A DNA stretch of 64,000 nt from Methylohalomonas sp034521715. GTDB lineage: Bacteria; Pseudomonadota; Gammaproteobacteria; Methylohalomonadales; Methylohalomonadaceae. The notes under the pieces are model-generated. The model was not told the origin of the DNA, did not search any database, and worked only from the letters and a program-made list of their open reading frames with translations. The translations under genes and the position numbers were made by a program. Shown in pieces: positions 1-9,003 of the stretch. Where the stretch lies: positions 62,001-126,000 of the forward strand of contig JAXHLY010000013.1 of assembly GCA_034521715.1 (NCBI GenBank). The letters run 5' to 3'. Each line of letters begins with the position of its first letter. The first letter of the stretch is position 1.

Positions 1-18
1 TTCATATGATAAATCGCC

Positions 19-1086
19 ATGAAATTCGTTGACGAAGCCACAATCCGGGTCGAGGCCGGCAAGGGCGGCAACGGCTGCCTGAGTTTCCGGCGGGAAAAAT
101 TCGTCCCCAGGGGCGGGCCCGACGGCGGTGACGGCGGCGACGGCGGCAGCGTTTACCTGGTGGTCGATACGGGCCTGAACACGCTGGTGGATTTTCGCCA
201 CGAGCGCCTGTTCCGCGCCGATAACGGCCGCCCGGGCATGGGCAGCAACCGCACCGGCAAAAGCGGCGACGATCTCCATATACGGGTGCCGCAGGGCACG
301 CTGGTTTACGATGCCGACACCGAGGAACTGATCGGTGACCTGGTCGACGAAGACAGGCCCCTGAGGGTGGCCCAGGGCGGTTTCCACGGCATCGGTAACG
401 CCCGCTTCAAGAGCAGTACCAACCGCGCGCCACGACAGACAACACCGGGCAAGCCCGGCGAACAGCGCAATCTGAAACTGGTGCTGCAGGTGCTGGCCGA
501 TGTCGGCCTGCTGGGCAAGCCCAATGCCGGCAAGTCGACCCTGCTCAGCCGGGTCAGCGCGGCGCGGCCGAAGGTGGCGGATTATCCATTCACCACCCTC
601 TACCCGCATCTCGGCGTGGTGAAAACGGGCAGCGAATCGAGTTTCGTTATGGCCGATATCCCGGGATTAATCGAGGGCGCGGCCGAGGGCGCCGGACTGG
701 GCCACCAGTTCCTGCGTCATCTGTCACGCACGCAATTGTTGCTGCATCTGGTGGATGCCGGTCCCGATCGAACGCCGCAGGCTATTGCCGCGGATATCCG
801 CGAGATTGAAACCGAGCTGCGGCAATATGATACCGGCCTGCTGGACAGGCCGCGCTGGCTGGTACTGAACAAGCTGGATCTTTATGCCGAAGACCAGCGC
901 GAGGCCCGCACCGACGAACTCCGGCGGGCACTGGACTGGCAGGGTGAACTGTTTGCCATATCCGGCGCCAGCGGCTGGGGCTGCAATGAACTGACGGCCG
1001 CCGTGCAACAGGCCGTGGACGAACGGGCCGGGGAGCGGCCGGCGACGCAGGAAACCGACAGTGAGCACACGATCGAAACTGACTAG
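19..1086 (+). CDS. obgE: GTPase Obg/CgtA, ribosome-associated
   Basis: Essential GTPase that binds the 50S subunit and links ribosome assembly to growth and stress. Seen: the glycine-rich Obg fold at residues 1-160 (starting MKFVDEATIRVEAGKGGNG), then a G domain with G1 GKPNAGKST, G3 DIPG and G4 NKLD. The acidic C-terminal tail is short, giving 355 aa against about 390 in E. coli. The ATG start matches the family N-terminus. Upstream rplU-rpmA, expected by synteny, would lie outside the window. It overlaps proB by 26 nt, so the two are probably cotranscribed. Confidence 0.97.
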   Translation: MKFVDEATIRVEAGKGGNGCLSFRREKFVPRGGPDGGDGGDGGSVYLVVDTGLNTLVDFRHERLFRADNGRPGMGSNRTGKSGDDLHIRVPQGTLVYDADTEELIGDLVDEDRPLRVAQGGFHGIGNARFKSSTNRAPRQTTPGKPGEQRNLKLVLQVLADVGLLGKPNAGKSTLLSRVSAARPKVADYPFTTLYPHLGVVKTGSESSFVMADIPGLIEGAAEGAGLGHQFLRHLSRTQLLLHLVDAGPDRTPQAIAADIREIETELRQYDTGLLDRPRWLVLNKLDLYAEDQREARTDELRRALDWQGELFAISGASGWGCNELTAAVQQAVDERAGERPATQETDSEHTIETD

Positions 1087-2182
1087 CGCCCGGCGCTGGG
1101 TGGTCAAGCTGGGTAGCGCCATTCTGACCAACAATGGCTGTGGTCTGCGCATGGAATCGCTGGCGGCCTGGGCCAGCCAGATCGTCACCCTGCGCGAGCG
1201 CGGACACGAGGTGGTGCTGGTGTCTTCCGGTTCCGTGGCCGAGGGTATCGTGCGCCTGGGACTGAAAAGCCGGCCGCAGGCCGTGCACGAACTCCAGGCC
1301 GCCGCCGCCGTGGGCCAGATGGGCCTGATCCAGGCCTATGAAACCTGTTTCCAGCAGCACGGCATGCGCACGGCCCAGGTGCTGCTGACTCATGACGATA
1401 TCGCCGATCGCAAGCGTTACCTGAATGCGCGTAGCACCCTGCGCACGCTGATCAAAATGGGTGTGGTGCCGATCATTAACGAGAACGATACCGTGGCCAC
1501 CGATGAAATCCGCTTTGGCGATAACGATACCCTGGCCGGGCTGGTCGCCAACCTGGTCGAGGCCCACGCACTGATCATCCTCACCGATCAGCAGGGGCTG
1601 TATAACCGTGACCCGCGCCGCCATCCGGATGCGGAACTCGTCAGCGAGGGCCGGGCCGGCGATCCGGCACTGGAGGCGATGGCCGGGGCAAGCACGGCGC
1701 TCGGCCGCGGTGGCATGACTACCAAGCTGCGGGCGGCGGCCGTGGCGGCCAAGTCCGGGGCGCAGACGGTCATCGCCTCGGGACTGGAGCAGGATGTGCT
1801 GTTACGCATCAGCCAGGGAGAATCCCTGGGGACATTATTGATCGCCGAGCGCACTCCGCTGGCCGCGCGCAAGCAGTGGCTGGCCGGCCAGTCGATCGTA
1901 CGTGGCCGGCTGACGCTGGATGACGGCGCTGTTCGCGTGCTGCGCGAACAGGGCAAGAGCCTGCTCGCGGTCGGCGTGACAGCGGTGGAGGGGGACTTTC
2001 AGCGCGGCGAAATCGTTATCTGCCAGAACAGCGACGGGCATGAGATCGCCCGTGGCCTGGTGAATTACGGGGCGGCGGAAACTCGCAAGATCATGGGCCA
2101 GCCCACGTCACGTTATGCTGAATTACTGGGCTACGTGGATGAGCCGGAGCTCATTCACCGGGACAATCTGATAATTGTATGA
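1061..2182 (+). CDS. proB: glutamate 5-kinase with PUA domain
   Basis: Catalyses ATP-dependent phosphorylation of L-glutamate, the first step of proline synthesis, in the cytoplasm. Seen: amino-acid-kinase fold at about residues 10-255 (VVKLGSAILT, VSSGSVAEG, IINENDTVATDE, GRGGMTTKLRAA) and a C-terminal PUA domain at about 280-360. The length of 373 aa is normal for the two-domain form. The GTG start lies inside the 3' end of obgE, giving a 26-nt overlap that suggests translational coupling. proA is not adjacent. Confidence 0.96.
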   Translation: MSTRSKLTSARRWVVKLGSAILTNNGCGLRMESLAAWASQIVTLRERGHEVVLVSSGSVAEGIVRLGLKSRPQAVHELQAAAAVGQMGLIQAYETCFQQHGMRTAQVLLTHDDIADRKRYLNARSTLRTLIKMGVVPIINENDTVATDEIRFGDNDTLAGLVANLVEAHALIILTDQQGLYNRDPRRHPDAELVSEGRAGDPALEAMAGASTALGRGGMTTKLRAAAVAAKSGAQTVIASGLEQDVLLRISQGESLGTLLIAERTPLAARKQWLAGQSIVRGRLTLDDGAVRVLREQGKSLLAVGVTAVEGDFQRGEIVICQNSDGHEIARGLVNYGAAETRKIMGQPTSRYAELLGYVDEPELIHRDNLIIV

Positions 2183-2360
2183 GAATCGCCGATGGAATCG
2201 GCTCCCACAGGGGTTTAGAGAATATTCGATTTCCGTGGGAGCGGATTATCATCCGCGATAGCGGTTGCTGATGGTTGTTTAAGAATCGCCGATGGAATCG
2301 GCTCCCACAGAGATCAGTGGATGCCGATATTCTTGTGGGAGCGGATTATCATCCGCGACA
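2183..2360. repeat. REP-like repeat cluster (two A/B module pairs)
   Basis: Two near-identical tandem units. Each has module A (around GCCGATGGAATCGGC, followed by TCCCAC; 2183-2210 and 2283-2310) and module B (GTGGGAGCGGATTATCATCC; 2235-2260 and 2335-2360). A and B form short palindromes and are partly complementary (TCCCAC/GTGGGA), so each pair can fold into a large hairpin. Related modules recur at 5.8, 7.5-8.0, 21.1 and 38.15 kb. No REP-associated transposase is in the window. Confidence 0.8.
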
Positions 2361-2382
2361 AGAGAGCAGCGGGGGATGCAAT

Positions 2383-2643
2383 TTACAGCGCGCGGATCTG
2401 GCTGTTCAGTCGGCTCTTGTGGCGGGCGGCCTTGTTCTTGTGGATCAGACCCTTGTCGGCCATGCGGTCGATAATCGGTACAGCGGCCTGATAGGCAGCG
2501 GTGGCGGTATCCTTGTCCTTGCCCTGGATCGCAGTGACGATCTTTTTAATTTCCTTGCGCAGCATGGACCGCTGGCCGGCATTCTGTTTGCGCCGCAGTT
2601 CCTGCTGGCGGGCGCGCTTTTTCGCTGAAGCGATATTGGCCAA
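2383..2643 (-). CDS. rpsT: 30S ribosomal protein S20
   Basis: Small-subunit protein that binds 16S rRNA. Seen: 86 lysine/arginine-rich residues starting MANIASAKKRARQQ and ending HKSRLNSQIRAL, which is the full family length. It is transcribed divergently from murJ, as in many Gammaproteobacteria, and has its own sigma70-type promoter at 2702-2730. Confidence 0.97.
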   Translation of the reverse strand: MANIASAKKRARQQELRRKQNAGQRSMLRKEIKKIVTAIQGKDKDTATAAYQAAVPIIDRMADKGLIHKNKAARHKSRLNSQIRAL

Positions 2644-2701
2644 GACTGAAGCTCCTCAAAATCTGTTCAAGCAAAGGCGGGGTTGCCTCGTAAGGCGCGA
2701 C

Positions 2702-2730
2702 ATCATGCTGATTTGGCGGACATTTGTCAA
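2702..2730 (-). promoter_or_regulatory. predicted sigma70 promoter for rpsT
   Basis: On the minus strand a perfect -35 TTGACA (2730-2725) is separated by 17 nt from a weaker -10 CATGAT (2707-2702), about 60 nt upstream of the rpsT start codon. Inferred from consensus only. Confidence 0.5.
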
Positions 2731-2833
2731 TCCTGGGCGGCGACTGTGGTATCCTGCCCCGTTTGTGAATAGTTTATCAAAAACAGACATTTAGTCTCCC
2801 GGACGAGTTGATGCACCGGAAGAGGACCATCCC

Positions 2834-4387
2834 CTGAGCCAGCGCCTTCTCAAATCCACCGCCACCGTCGGCGGCATGACGCTGTTGTCACGCGTGTTCG
2901 GCCTCGCCCGCGACGTGGTGATCGCGCGGCTGTTCGGCGCCGGCATGGGTACCGACGCCTTTTTCGTCGCCTTCCGCATCCCGAACTTTTTTCGCCGCCT
3001 GTTTGGTGAAGGCGCTTTTGCACAAGCCTTCATACCGGTGCTATCCGAGTACAAACAGCAGCGCGGTGAAGAAGAAGTCAGGAACCTGATCGATCACACC
3101 ACGGCGACGCTCGGGCTGATCGTGCTTGCCGTGACCGTGGTCGGTGTCGTCGCCGCACCGATCGTGATTCTTGTTTTTGCGCCGGGTTTCCGCGAGGACA
3201 TGAGCCGTTACGACCTGGCGGTGTCACTGTTAAGACTGACGTTCCCCTATCTGCTGTTTATCTCGCTGACGGCGCTGGCCGGGGCCATTCTCAATGCCTG
3301 GCGGCGATTCGCGGTGCCGGCATTCACGCCGGTACTGCTGAACCTGTCGCTGATCGGCGCGGCTATCTGGCTGGCGCCGTACCTGGAAACACCGATCGAG
3401 GCATTGGCCTGGGGCGTGCTCATCGCCGGTGTCGTCCAGCTGCTGTTCCAGCTGCCGTTCCTGCTGCGTTTACGGCTAATGCCGCGGCCCTTTGGCGGCC
3501 GCGACCGCGAAGGCGTCGGCAGGATTTTCAAACTCATGCTGCCGACGCTGTTCGGTGTATCCGTTTCGCAGATCAATGTCATGATCGATACATTGATCGC
3601 CTCGTTCCTGGTCAGCGGCAGCATCTCCTGGCTGTATTATTCCGATCGCATGATGGAGTTTCCGCTGGGTGTGTTCGGCATCGCGCTGGCAACCGTCATC
3701 CTGCCGCAGCTGTCCGAGAAACATGCCGAGGGTAACGGCCGCGATTATTCACTGACACTGGACTGGGGGCTGCGCTGGGTGTGGCTGATTTCCGTCCCGG
3801 CAGCCGTGGGACTGGCGGTGCTGGCGGTACCGATCATGGTGACACTGTTCCAGTACGGCAGCTTCACGCCAGTAGATGCAGCCATGGCATCGCGCAGTTT
3901 GATGGCGTTTGCCATAGGACTGCCGGCGTTCGTCTTGATCAAGGTTCTCGCAACCGCGTTCTTTTCACGCCAGGATACGCGCACACCGGTCAAGGCCGGT
4001 GTCGCCGCGATGGTGACCAATATCATTCTCAACCTGGCGCTGGTCGGTATTCTCGCCCATGCCGGCCTGGCGCTGGCGACGTCCATCGCCGCGGCCGTGA
4101 ATGCCGGCCTGCTGTTCTTCTGGCTGAAACGTTACAAGGCCTACACGGCACAGCCGGGCTGGCATGCCTTTCTGCTGCGTGTTATCACCGCGACGTTTGT
4201 GATGGCAGCGCTGCTGGTTTACTGGCTGCCGGGCCTGGACGAGTGGGTGGCGATGGGTCTGTGGTGGCGTATCGGGATGCTGACATTGTGGGTGGCTGCA
4301 GGCCTGGCCCTTTATCCAATCATACTCCTTATTACCGGCATGCGGCCGTGGCATCTGTCGGGCACCGCCGGGACATTGCTCAAGTAA
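2834..4387 (+). CDS. murJ: lipid II flippase MurJ (MviN)
   Basis: Inner-membrane flippase that moves lipid II to the periplasm for peptidoglycan synthesis. Seen: a polytopic protein of the MVF family; TLLSRVFGLARDVVIARLFG and FRIPNFFRRLFGEGAFAQAF are family signatures. The first ATG (2876) would remove conserved N-terminal residues. In the same frame SQRLLKSTATVGG precedes it, and the only usable upstream codon is CTG at 2834, which has GGAAGAGGA 7 nt before it. No ATG, GTG or TTG lies between the upstream in-frame stop (2792-2794) and 2876. I infer CTG initiation (517 aa); a lost base near 2834 is the alternative. Confidence 0.93.
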   Translation: MSQRLLKSTATVGGMTLLSRVFGLARDVVIARLFGAGMGTDAFFVAFRIPNFFRRLFGEGAFAQAFIPVLSEYKQQRGEEEVRNLIDHTTATLGLIVLAVTVVGVVAAPIVILVFAPGFREDMSRYDLAVSLLRLTFPYLLFISLTALAGAILNAWRRFAVPAFTPVLLNLSLIGAAIWLAPYLETPIEALAWGVLIAGVVQLLFQLPFLLRLRLMPRPFGGRDREGVGRIFKLMLPTLFGVSVSQINVMIDTLIASFLVSGSISWLYYSDRMMEFPLGVFGIALATVILPQLSEKHAEGNGRDYSLTLDWGLRWVWLISVPAAVGLAVLAVPIMVTLFQYGSFTPVDAAMASRSLMAFAIGLPAFVLIKVLATAFFSRQDTRTPVKAGVAAMVTNIILNLALVGILAHAGLALATSIAAAVNAGLLFFWLKRYKAYTAQPGWHAFLLRVITATFVMAALLVYWLPGLDEWVAMGLWWRIGMLTLWVAAGLALYPIILLITGMRPWHLSGTAGTLLK

Positions 4388-4393
4388 AAACCA

Positions 4394-5324
4394 ATGCGAC
4401 TGATCCGGGGACTCCACAATCTGACCGAAACCCTGCCGGGCTGTGTCGCCACTATCGGCAACTTCGACGGCCTGCATCTCGGTCATCAATACATCCTGGA
4501 TCGCGTGAAGAAACTCGCTGCTGAAAAAAAACTGCCGGGTGTTGTTATCACTTTCGAACCCCAGCCGCTGGAATTCTTCAGGCCGGACCAGGCACCGACG
4601 CGGCTGACAAGCCTGCGCGAGAAAGCCATACAGCTGGAACGCCTTAATATCGATTGCCTGGTTTGTCTGCATTTCGATCATTCGCTGGCACAGCTTTCGG
4701 CGAAGGCGTTTGTTGAACAGCTGCTGGTCAACAAACTGGGCATCCGGGCGCTGGTCATTGGCGACGATTTCCGTTTCGGCCAGGGTCGCGGCGGCGATCG
4801 GCAGATGCTGGAGGCTTATGGCGAAGAGCACGGATTCGACGTGTTCACCCTGGATACGCACGCCATTGGTACGGAACGGATCAGCAGTACCCGGGTGCGC
4901 GAGGCACTGGCCAGTGGCGATCTGAAAACCGCCGCCGGGTTGCTTGGGCGTTCCTACAGCAACGCCGGCCGCGTGATTCATGGTGACAAGCGTGGCCGCG
5001 GGCTGGGCGTGCCGACGCTGAATATCGATCTGAAAAGGCTGCATGCACCGCTCGAAGGCGTATTCGCCACGCGCGTGCATCAACTGGTTGCTGAACCGCT
5101 GCCGGCGATCAGCTACATTGGCACGCGGCCGGTATTCAACGGCCGGCGGTTGCTGCTGGAGACACTATGTTTTTGATTACAACGCCGACTGTTATGGCCG
5201 GCTGGTGGAAGTGGAATACATTGACAGAGTGCGTATGGAACAGCCGTTTGACTCGGCGGAGGCACTGGTGAAACAGATGCAGACTGATATGCAACAGGCA
5301 CGACGTATACTGGGGGTTTCATGA
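4394..5324 (+). CDS. ribF: bifunctional riboflavin kinase/FAD synthetase (frameshifted)
   Basis: Makes FMN and FAD from riboflavin. Seen: N-terminal nucleotidyltransferase with GNFDGLHLGHQ and SSTRVREALASGD, then a riboflavin kinase domain with GRVIHGDKRGRGLGVPTLNI. The first frame stops at 5176 after LLLETLCF. The correct C-terminus (FDYNADCYGRLVEVEYIDR through ARRILGVS) continues in another frame to 5324, so a one-base indel lies near 5165-5172. Reconstructed length is about 309 aa, normal for the family. The stop overlaps the lspA start (ATGA); ileS, which commonly separates ribF and lspA, is missing here. Confidence 0.93.
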
Positions 5325-5803
5325 AGGGCTGGCAGGGTATGCTGCCGTGGCTGGGACTGGCGTTGCTGATAATCCTGCTGGACCAGCTGAGCAAGCAGAT
5401 CGCCGTGAACATGCTGGTCCTGCACGAACCGCTGGCGGTACTGCCGGGATTCAACCTGATGCTGACCTACAATACCGGCGCGGCATTCAGTTTTCTGAGT
5501 GATGCCGGCGGCTGGCAGCGCTGGCTGTTCAGCATTTTCGCCGTTGTCATCAGCGTGGTGTTGCTGGTCTGGTTGTACCGGCTGCCGCGGCCGGCACGCT
5601 GGCTGGCATGCGCCCTGGCGTTGATCCTGGGCGGTGCGCTGGGCAATCTCTGGGATCGGCTCCAGTACGGTCATGTCATTGATTTCATACAGGTTTATTA
5701 CCAGCAGTGGTACTGGCCGGCATTCAACCTGGCCGATTCGGCGATCACCGTGGGCGCAGTGATGTTGATCATTGATGCCTTGTGGTTGTCAGAGGACAAG
5801 TGA
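5321..5803 (+). CDS. lspA: lipoprotein signal peptidase (signal peptidase II)
   Basis: Inner-membrane aspartyl protease that removes signal peptides from diacylglyceryl-modified prolipoproteins. Seen: 160 aa with about four transmembrane segments and both catalytic-Asp motifs, GNLWDRLQYGHVIDF and FNLADSAITVG, plus the conserved NTGAAFSFL. Its ATG overlaps the ribF stop by 4 nt. Confidence 0.96.
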   Translation: MKGWQGMLPWLGLALLIILLDQLSKQIAVNMLVLHEPLAVLPGFNLMLTYNTGAAFSFLSDAGGWQRWLFSIFAVVISVVLLVWLYRLPRPARWLACALALILGGALGNLWDRLQYGHVIDFIQVYYQQWYWPAFNLADSAITVGAVMLIIDALWLSEDK

Positions 5804-5910
5804 AGGAGTGGCCGTAGCCCGGGATGGGCGTTGTGGGAGCCGATTACAATCGGCGATGAAACAGCCGGACACGTGTCGCGGATGACAATCCGCTCCCACA
5901 CAGGGATATA
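5804..5910. repeat. REP-like inverted pair downstream of lspA
   Basis: GTGGGAGCCGATTACAATCG near 5833 faces an inverted copy (ATGACAATCCGCTCCCAC, ending near 5901), so the two modules can form one long hairpin. Same family as 2183-2360. It may act as a transcription or mRNA-decay barrier after lspA; that is inference. Confidence 0.7.
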
Positions 5911-6100
5911 TCAACGAGGTTTCTCACGTTCGTTCGGGACACCCGCGGACATTTTTACAGGTCCCGTATTTAGTACTTCAAGGGCTTACCAGCGAGGTCC
6001 CTCGCATTTGCTCGGGACGCCTGCTGTTGTATGGCTTCAAGGGCATATCAACAAGGTCCCTCACGTCCGTTCGGGAAGCCCGCCACAGGATGTCGAGGGG
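5911..6100. repeat. three degenerate direct repeats
   Basis: Three copies of a roughly 60-75 bp unit begin near 5911, 5990 and 6046. Each carries a core like GAGGTCCCTCGCATTTGCTC followed by GGGA and a C-rich stretch; the last two are each preceded by CTTCAAGGGC. No coding potential is convincing. The sequence from 6101 to 6185 shows only a TTGACA hexamer at 6125-6130, 17 nt before a weak TAGTGT, a possible promoter for ispH. Confidence 0.6.
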
Positions 6101-6185
6101 GTTGGTATTTTTCGTGGCGGGCTGTTGACACTCGGGCGGGTGCGACGTAGTGTGCGGGGCAGCAATTTCAGTATGGTTGCTTTAT

Positions 6186-6375
6186 GTTCAATAAGTTAGG
6201 TGACTCTGAATTATTTGTTGTTTCGAGCCATATCCCGAATGTATGCGAGGGACCTTCGCAGGCGTCCCGGGCGGCGCGAGGGATCTCATGGAAGACTCCC
6301 GGCGGTCGAGACAGGGATTGCTCGCTGCGCTCGAAATGACACGAAGGAATGATTCAGAGTTTCCCTGAAGCATCC
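6186..6375. repeat. dispersed repeat of the CGAAATGACA family
   Basis: Contains GACTCTGAATTATTTG at the left, an internal GAGGGACC / GGCGTCCCGGG segment, GTCGAGACAGGGA, GCGCTCGAAATGACA and GATTCAGAGTTTCCCTGAAG at the right. These blocks also build the elements at 30795-30965 and 40584-40750, so this is a diverged member with imperfect terminal inverted repeats. Confidence 0.6.
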
Positions 6376-6458
6376 GGTAACCGTAAATCCTAATGGAGTC
6401 AGCCTAAGTGGAATCAACCAAAGCGCAGTCAGCCAGGTCGGAAGAGGTTATTCAGCCG

Positions 6459-7429
6459 ATGAATATCCTGCTCGCCAATCCGCGCGGATTCTGTGCGGGT
6501 GTCGATCGCGCCATCGAGATTGTTGAGCGTGCGCTGCAGCAGTTCGGTGCGCCCGTCTATGTGCGCCATGAAGTCGTACATAACAAGTATGTCGTCGATG
6601 GCCTGCGCGACAAGGGCGCCATTTTTGTCGAGGAACTCGATGAAGTGCCGGATGATTCCATTGTGATCTTCAGTGCCCACGGCGTTTCCAAGGCCGTGCG
6701 TGAAGAAGCCGTGCGCCGCAACCTGCGGGTGTTCGATGCCATCTGCCCGCTGGTGACCAAAGTGCATATGGAAGTCGGCCGTTATCAGGATGAGGGCCGT
6801 GAATGCATTCTCATTGGCCATGCAGGACATCCGGAAGTCGAGGGCACGCTCGGCCAGTACCGCTCGAACAACGGCAAGGGCGGCATGTACCTGGTCGAGT
6901 CGGTCAAAGATGTCTGGAACCTGGAGGTAAAAAATCCGGAGTTCCTCGCCTACGTGACACAGACGACCCTGTCGATGGATGACACGGCGGATATCATCGA
7001 TGCCCTGCGCAAGCGTTTTCCGAAGATTGTCGGTCCGAAGAAGGACGATATCTGTTATGCCACGCAGAACCGCCAGGATGCGGTCAAGAAGATGACCGAG
7101 CAATGCGACATGGTGGTAGTGGTTGGTTCACCGAACAGTTCCAACTCGACCCGTCTCAAGGAAATCGCGCAGAAGTTCGGCATTCCCGCTTACCTGATTG
7201 ACAGTTCCGATCAGATCCAGCGTGAGTGGCTGGATGGCCGCAACAACGTCGGTATTACCGCAGGCGCCTCGGCACCGGAAGTCCTGGTCGAGCGTGTTGT
7301 GAAACAACTGCGCGAGTGGGTGCCAATGTCGTGACCGAAGTGCCCGGCAAACAGGAGAAGGTCGTGTTCTCGTTGCCGCGCGAACTCGCCACGGAAGACG
7401 ACGAAGTCAGCGGCCTGGCGGCGGGCTAG
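6459..7429 (+). CDS. ispH: 4-hydroxy-3-methylbut-2-enyl diphosphate reductase (frameshifted near 3' end)
   Basis: [4Fe-4S] reductase that forms IPP and DMAPP in the last step of the MEP pathway. Seen: iron-sulfur cysteines in NPRGFCAGVDRA, DAICPLVTKVH and DDICYATQNRQ, plus HAGHPEVEGT, PNSSNSTRL and TAGASAPE. ATG 6459 gives the standard MNILLANPRGFCAG start; a GTG near 6408 would add 17 residues. The first frame stops at 7334, but the normal C-terminus (VVTEVPGKQEKVVFSLPREL) runs in another frame to 7429, so an indel lies near 7315. fkpB, often just upstream, is absent. Confidence 0.94.
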
Positions 7430-8012
7430 ACAGGTCCGTCGGCAGAAGGTCCGCCCCGCGGGTCAGTCTTTCGCGGCACGGCTGCCGCTTGTGCATGAAG
7501 TTGATCCGAATCGCCGATGCAATCGGCTCCCACGGGGTTAGAGCGAGCATAGTTCCCTGTAGGAGCCCGGTTTACCAGGCGAATTAATTGTTTCATTCGC
7601 GCAGTAAGCTGCGCTCCTACAGCAGGAGGCCCGCCCCCGGGCCGATGCTTCGTTGGCAGTTCTGCCGAATATTCGCGGCGAGGGCGCCGCTCCTACCGGT
7701 GATCGAGGAACGAGGGACGAACAACGAGAAACGTGATTGCAGGAGGCCCGCCCCCGGGCCGAAGGTTCGTTCCTGCAAAGCTGCTTGGTAATCCATCAAT
7801 ATGGTAGGAGCCCGGCTTGCCGGGCGAATTGAAGAGCGGCATGTTCGCGCAGCAAAGCTGCGCTCCTACTGGCTATTACCCGGGGGTTGGTTCAAGCATA
7901 GGACGACAATGGATGAGTCGCCGATTTAATCGGCTTCCACGGGAGTTTCAAGGAATTATCTGATCGACAGTGGGAGCGGACTGTGTCCGCGATACTTCCG
8001 CGCGCTAACCAA
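7430..8012. repeat. dense REP-like repeat cluster between ispH and the pilus operon
   Basis: No gene is seen in these 583 nt between convergent genes. It holds at least five modules: 7507-7535 (GCCGATGCAATCGGC type), 7561-7622 (GTAGGAGCCCGG ... GCTGCGCTCCTAC), 7625-7700 and 7738-7795 (AGGAGGCCCGCCCCCGGGCC, twice), 7802-7873 (GTAGGAGCCCGGCTTGCCGG ... GCTGCGCTCCTAC) and 7915-7992 (GCCGATTTAATCGGC plus GTGGGAGCGGA). The TAGGAGC/GCTCCTA ends pair, so each forms a compound hairpin. Confidence 0.8.
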
Positions 8013-8456
8013 TTACTGGCAGTTTTTCTCCATCATTTCCCGTGCTTTTTTCTCGCGTTCTTCGCGTTGCTCCGGGGTCATGTAGGTGCGCTCACCTCCC
8101 TCATTGGTGACCTGCAGGCGGTTCTGCGTGCGCAGCTGTTCCAGCACCCGTTTCGCCGCTTCGCAGCGTTCCTTCATGGCAGCGGCTTCCTGTTCGGCCT
8201 CCGCCGCAGTCTTTTTCCTCTCAGCCCGCTGCTCGTCCATTTCCCGGAGCTTTTCCCGTTGTTCCTGCAGTGACTTCTGCGCCCCTTCGGTATCGACGGA
8301 AGGCGGCGGCTTGACGGTTTCGGCCTGCTGATCCGGCGGCGGCGACTGGCCGTAGTGAACCGTACCGTCTTCGTCCACCCATTTGTAAATCTCGCCCGCC
8401 GCTGCGAACGGCAGCAGGCACAACAGTAGCATCAGGAACTTCGGGCGCAGGGACAT
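8013..8456 (-). CDS. DUF4124-domain secreted protein at the end of the pilus operon
   Basis: 147 aa with an N-terminal signal peptide (MLLLCLLPFAAAGEI) followed directly by a DUF4124 motif, GEIYKWVDEDGTVHYGQSPP, then a charged, probably coiled-coil C-terminal half (residues 50-130, rich in Glu/Lys/Arg). It starts 8 nt after the pilE stop on the same strand, so it is probably the last gene of the minor-pilin operon. Function unknown; likely periplasmic. Confidence 0.8.
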   Translation of the reverse strand: MSLRPKFLMLLLCLLPFAAAGEIYKWVDEDGTVHYGQSPPPDQQAETVKPPPSVDTEGAQKSLQEQREKLREMDEQRAERKKTAAEAEQEAAAMKERCEAAKRVLEQLRTQNRLQVTNEGGERTYMTPEQREEREKKAREMMEKNCQ

Positions 8457-8464
8457 CGGATGGC

Positions 8465-8920
8465 TTACCAGCAGCGATCCATGATTTCGCTGCCGGTCCG
8501 GTCCTTGACGCCACGCGAATTGAGAGTGAGGTTGCCGCAGTCAGGATCGCTGAAGGGCGCAGCCGGTGTGGCCGTCAGTGTGTAACCGGTGGTGATGTCA
8601 CCGGTGGGCTGGTTGCTGATGCTGACCGTGTAATAACCGTCCGGTGATGTTGCCGGGTCCGAGGAGTAACCGAGTTCGGTAGGGTCGGTCGTGTAGCTGT
8701 TATTGTCAAAATAGTAGCGTTCCTGGCGCGATGCCATTTCCATCAGCAAGTTTTTGCCGTCTGCGCGCTTGGCCCGGTCGACATAGTTCTGATAGCTTGG
8801 AAACGCGATGGCAGCCAGAATGGCAACTACGGCGACAACCATCATGAGCTCGATCAGCGTGAAGCCGAGTGTTCCCAAACCGATGCGGTGTCTGCAATGT
8901 TTTTCAGTTGCCATCTTCAT
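8465..8920 (-). CDS. pilE: type IV pilin-like protein PilE
   Basis: Minor pilin of the type IV pilus. Seen: a prepilin leader cleaved after Gly in TLGFTLIELMMVVAVVAILA (Phe+1, Glu+5), a hydrophobic N-terminal helix, SYQNYVDRAKRADGKN, and two C-terminal cysteines (DPDCGNL and DRCW) able to form the disulfide D-loop. 151 aa, typical of PilE. Last pilin gene in fimT/U-pilV-pilW-pilX-pilY1-pilE, as in Pseudomonas. PilD should process it. Confidence 0.92.
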   Translation of the reverse strand: MKMATEKHCRHRIGLGTLGFTLIELMMVVAVVAILAAIAFPSYQNYVDRAKRADGKNLLMEMASRQERYYFDNNSYTTDPTELGYSSDPATSPDGYYTVSISNQPTGDITTGYTLTATPAAPFSDPDCGNLTLNSRGVKDRTGSEIMDRCW

Positions 8921-9003
8921 TCCTCGTTGTGCTGTATCCGTACTCCGGTCAGGTCTGACTGTATCGTCATCTTCAGCCCCGGTCCATTACAGGACAGTCG
9001 GGG

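Noticed and set aside
3965..5083. 372-codon antisense ORF opposite murJ and ribF
   Set aside because: Spans the complement of two conserved genes; no recognisable motifs.
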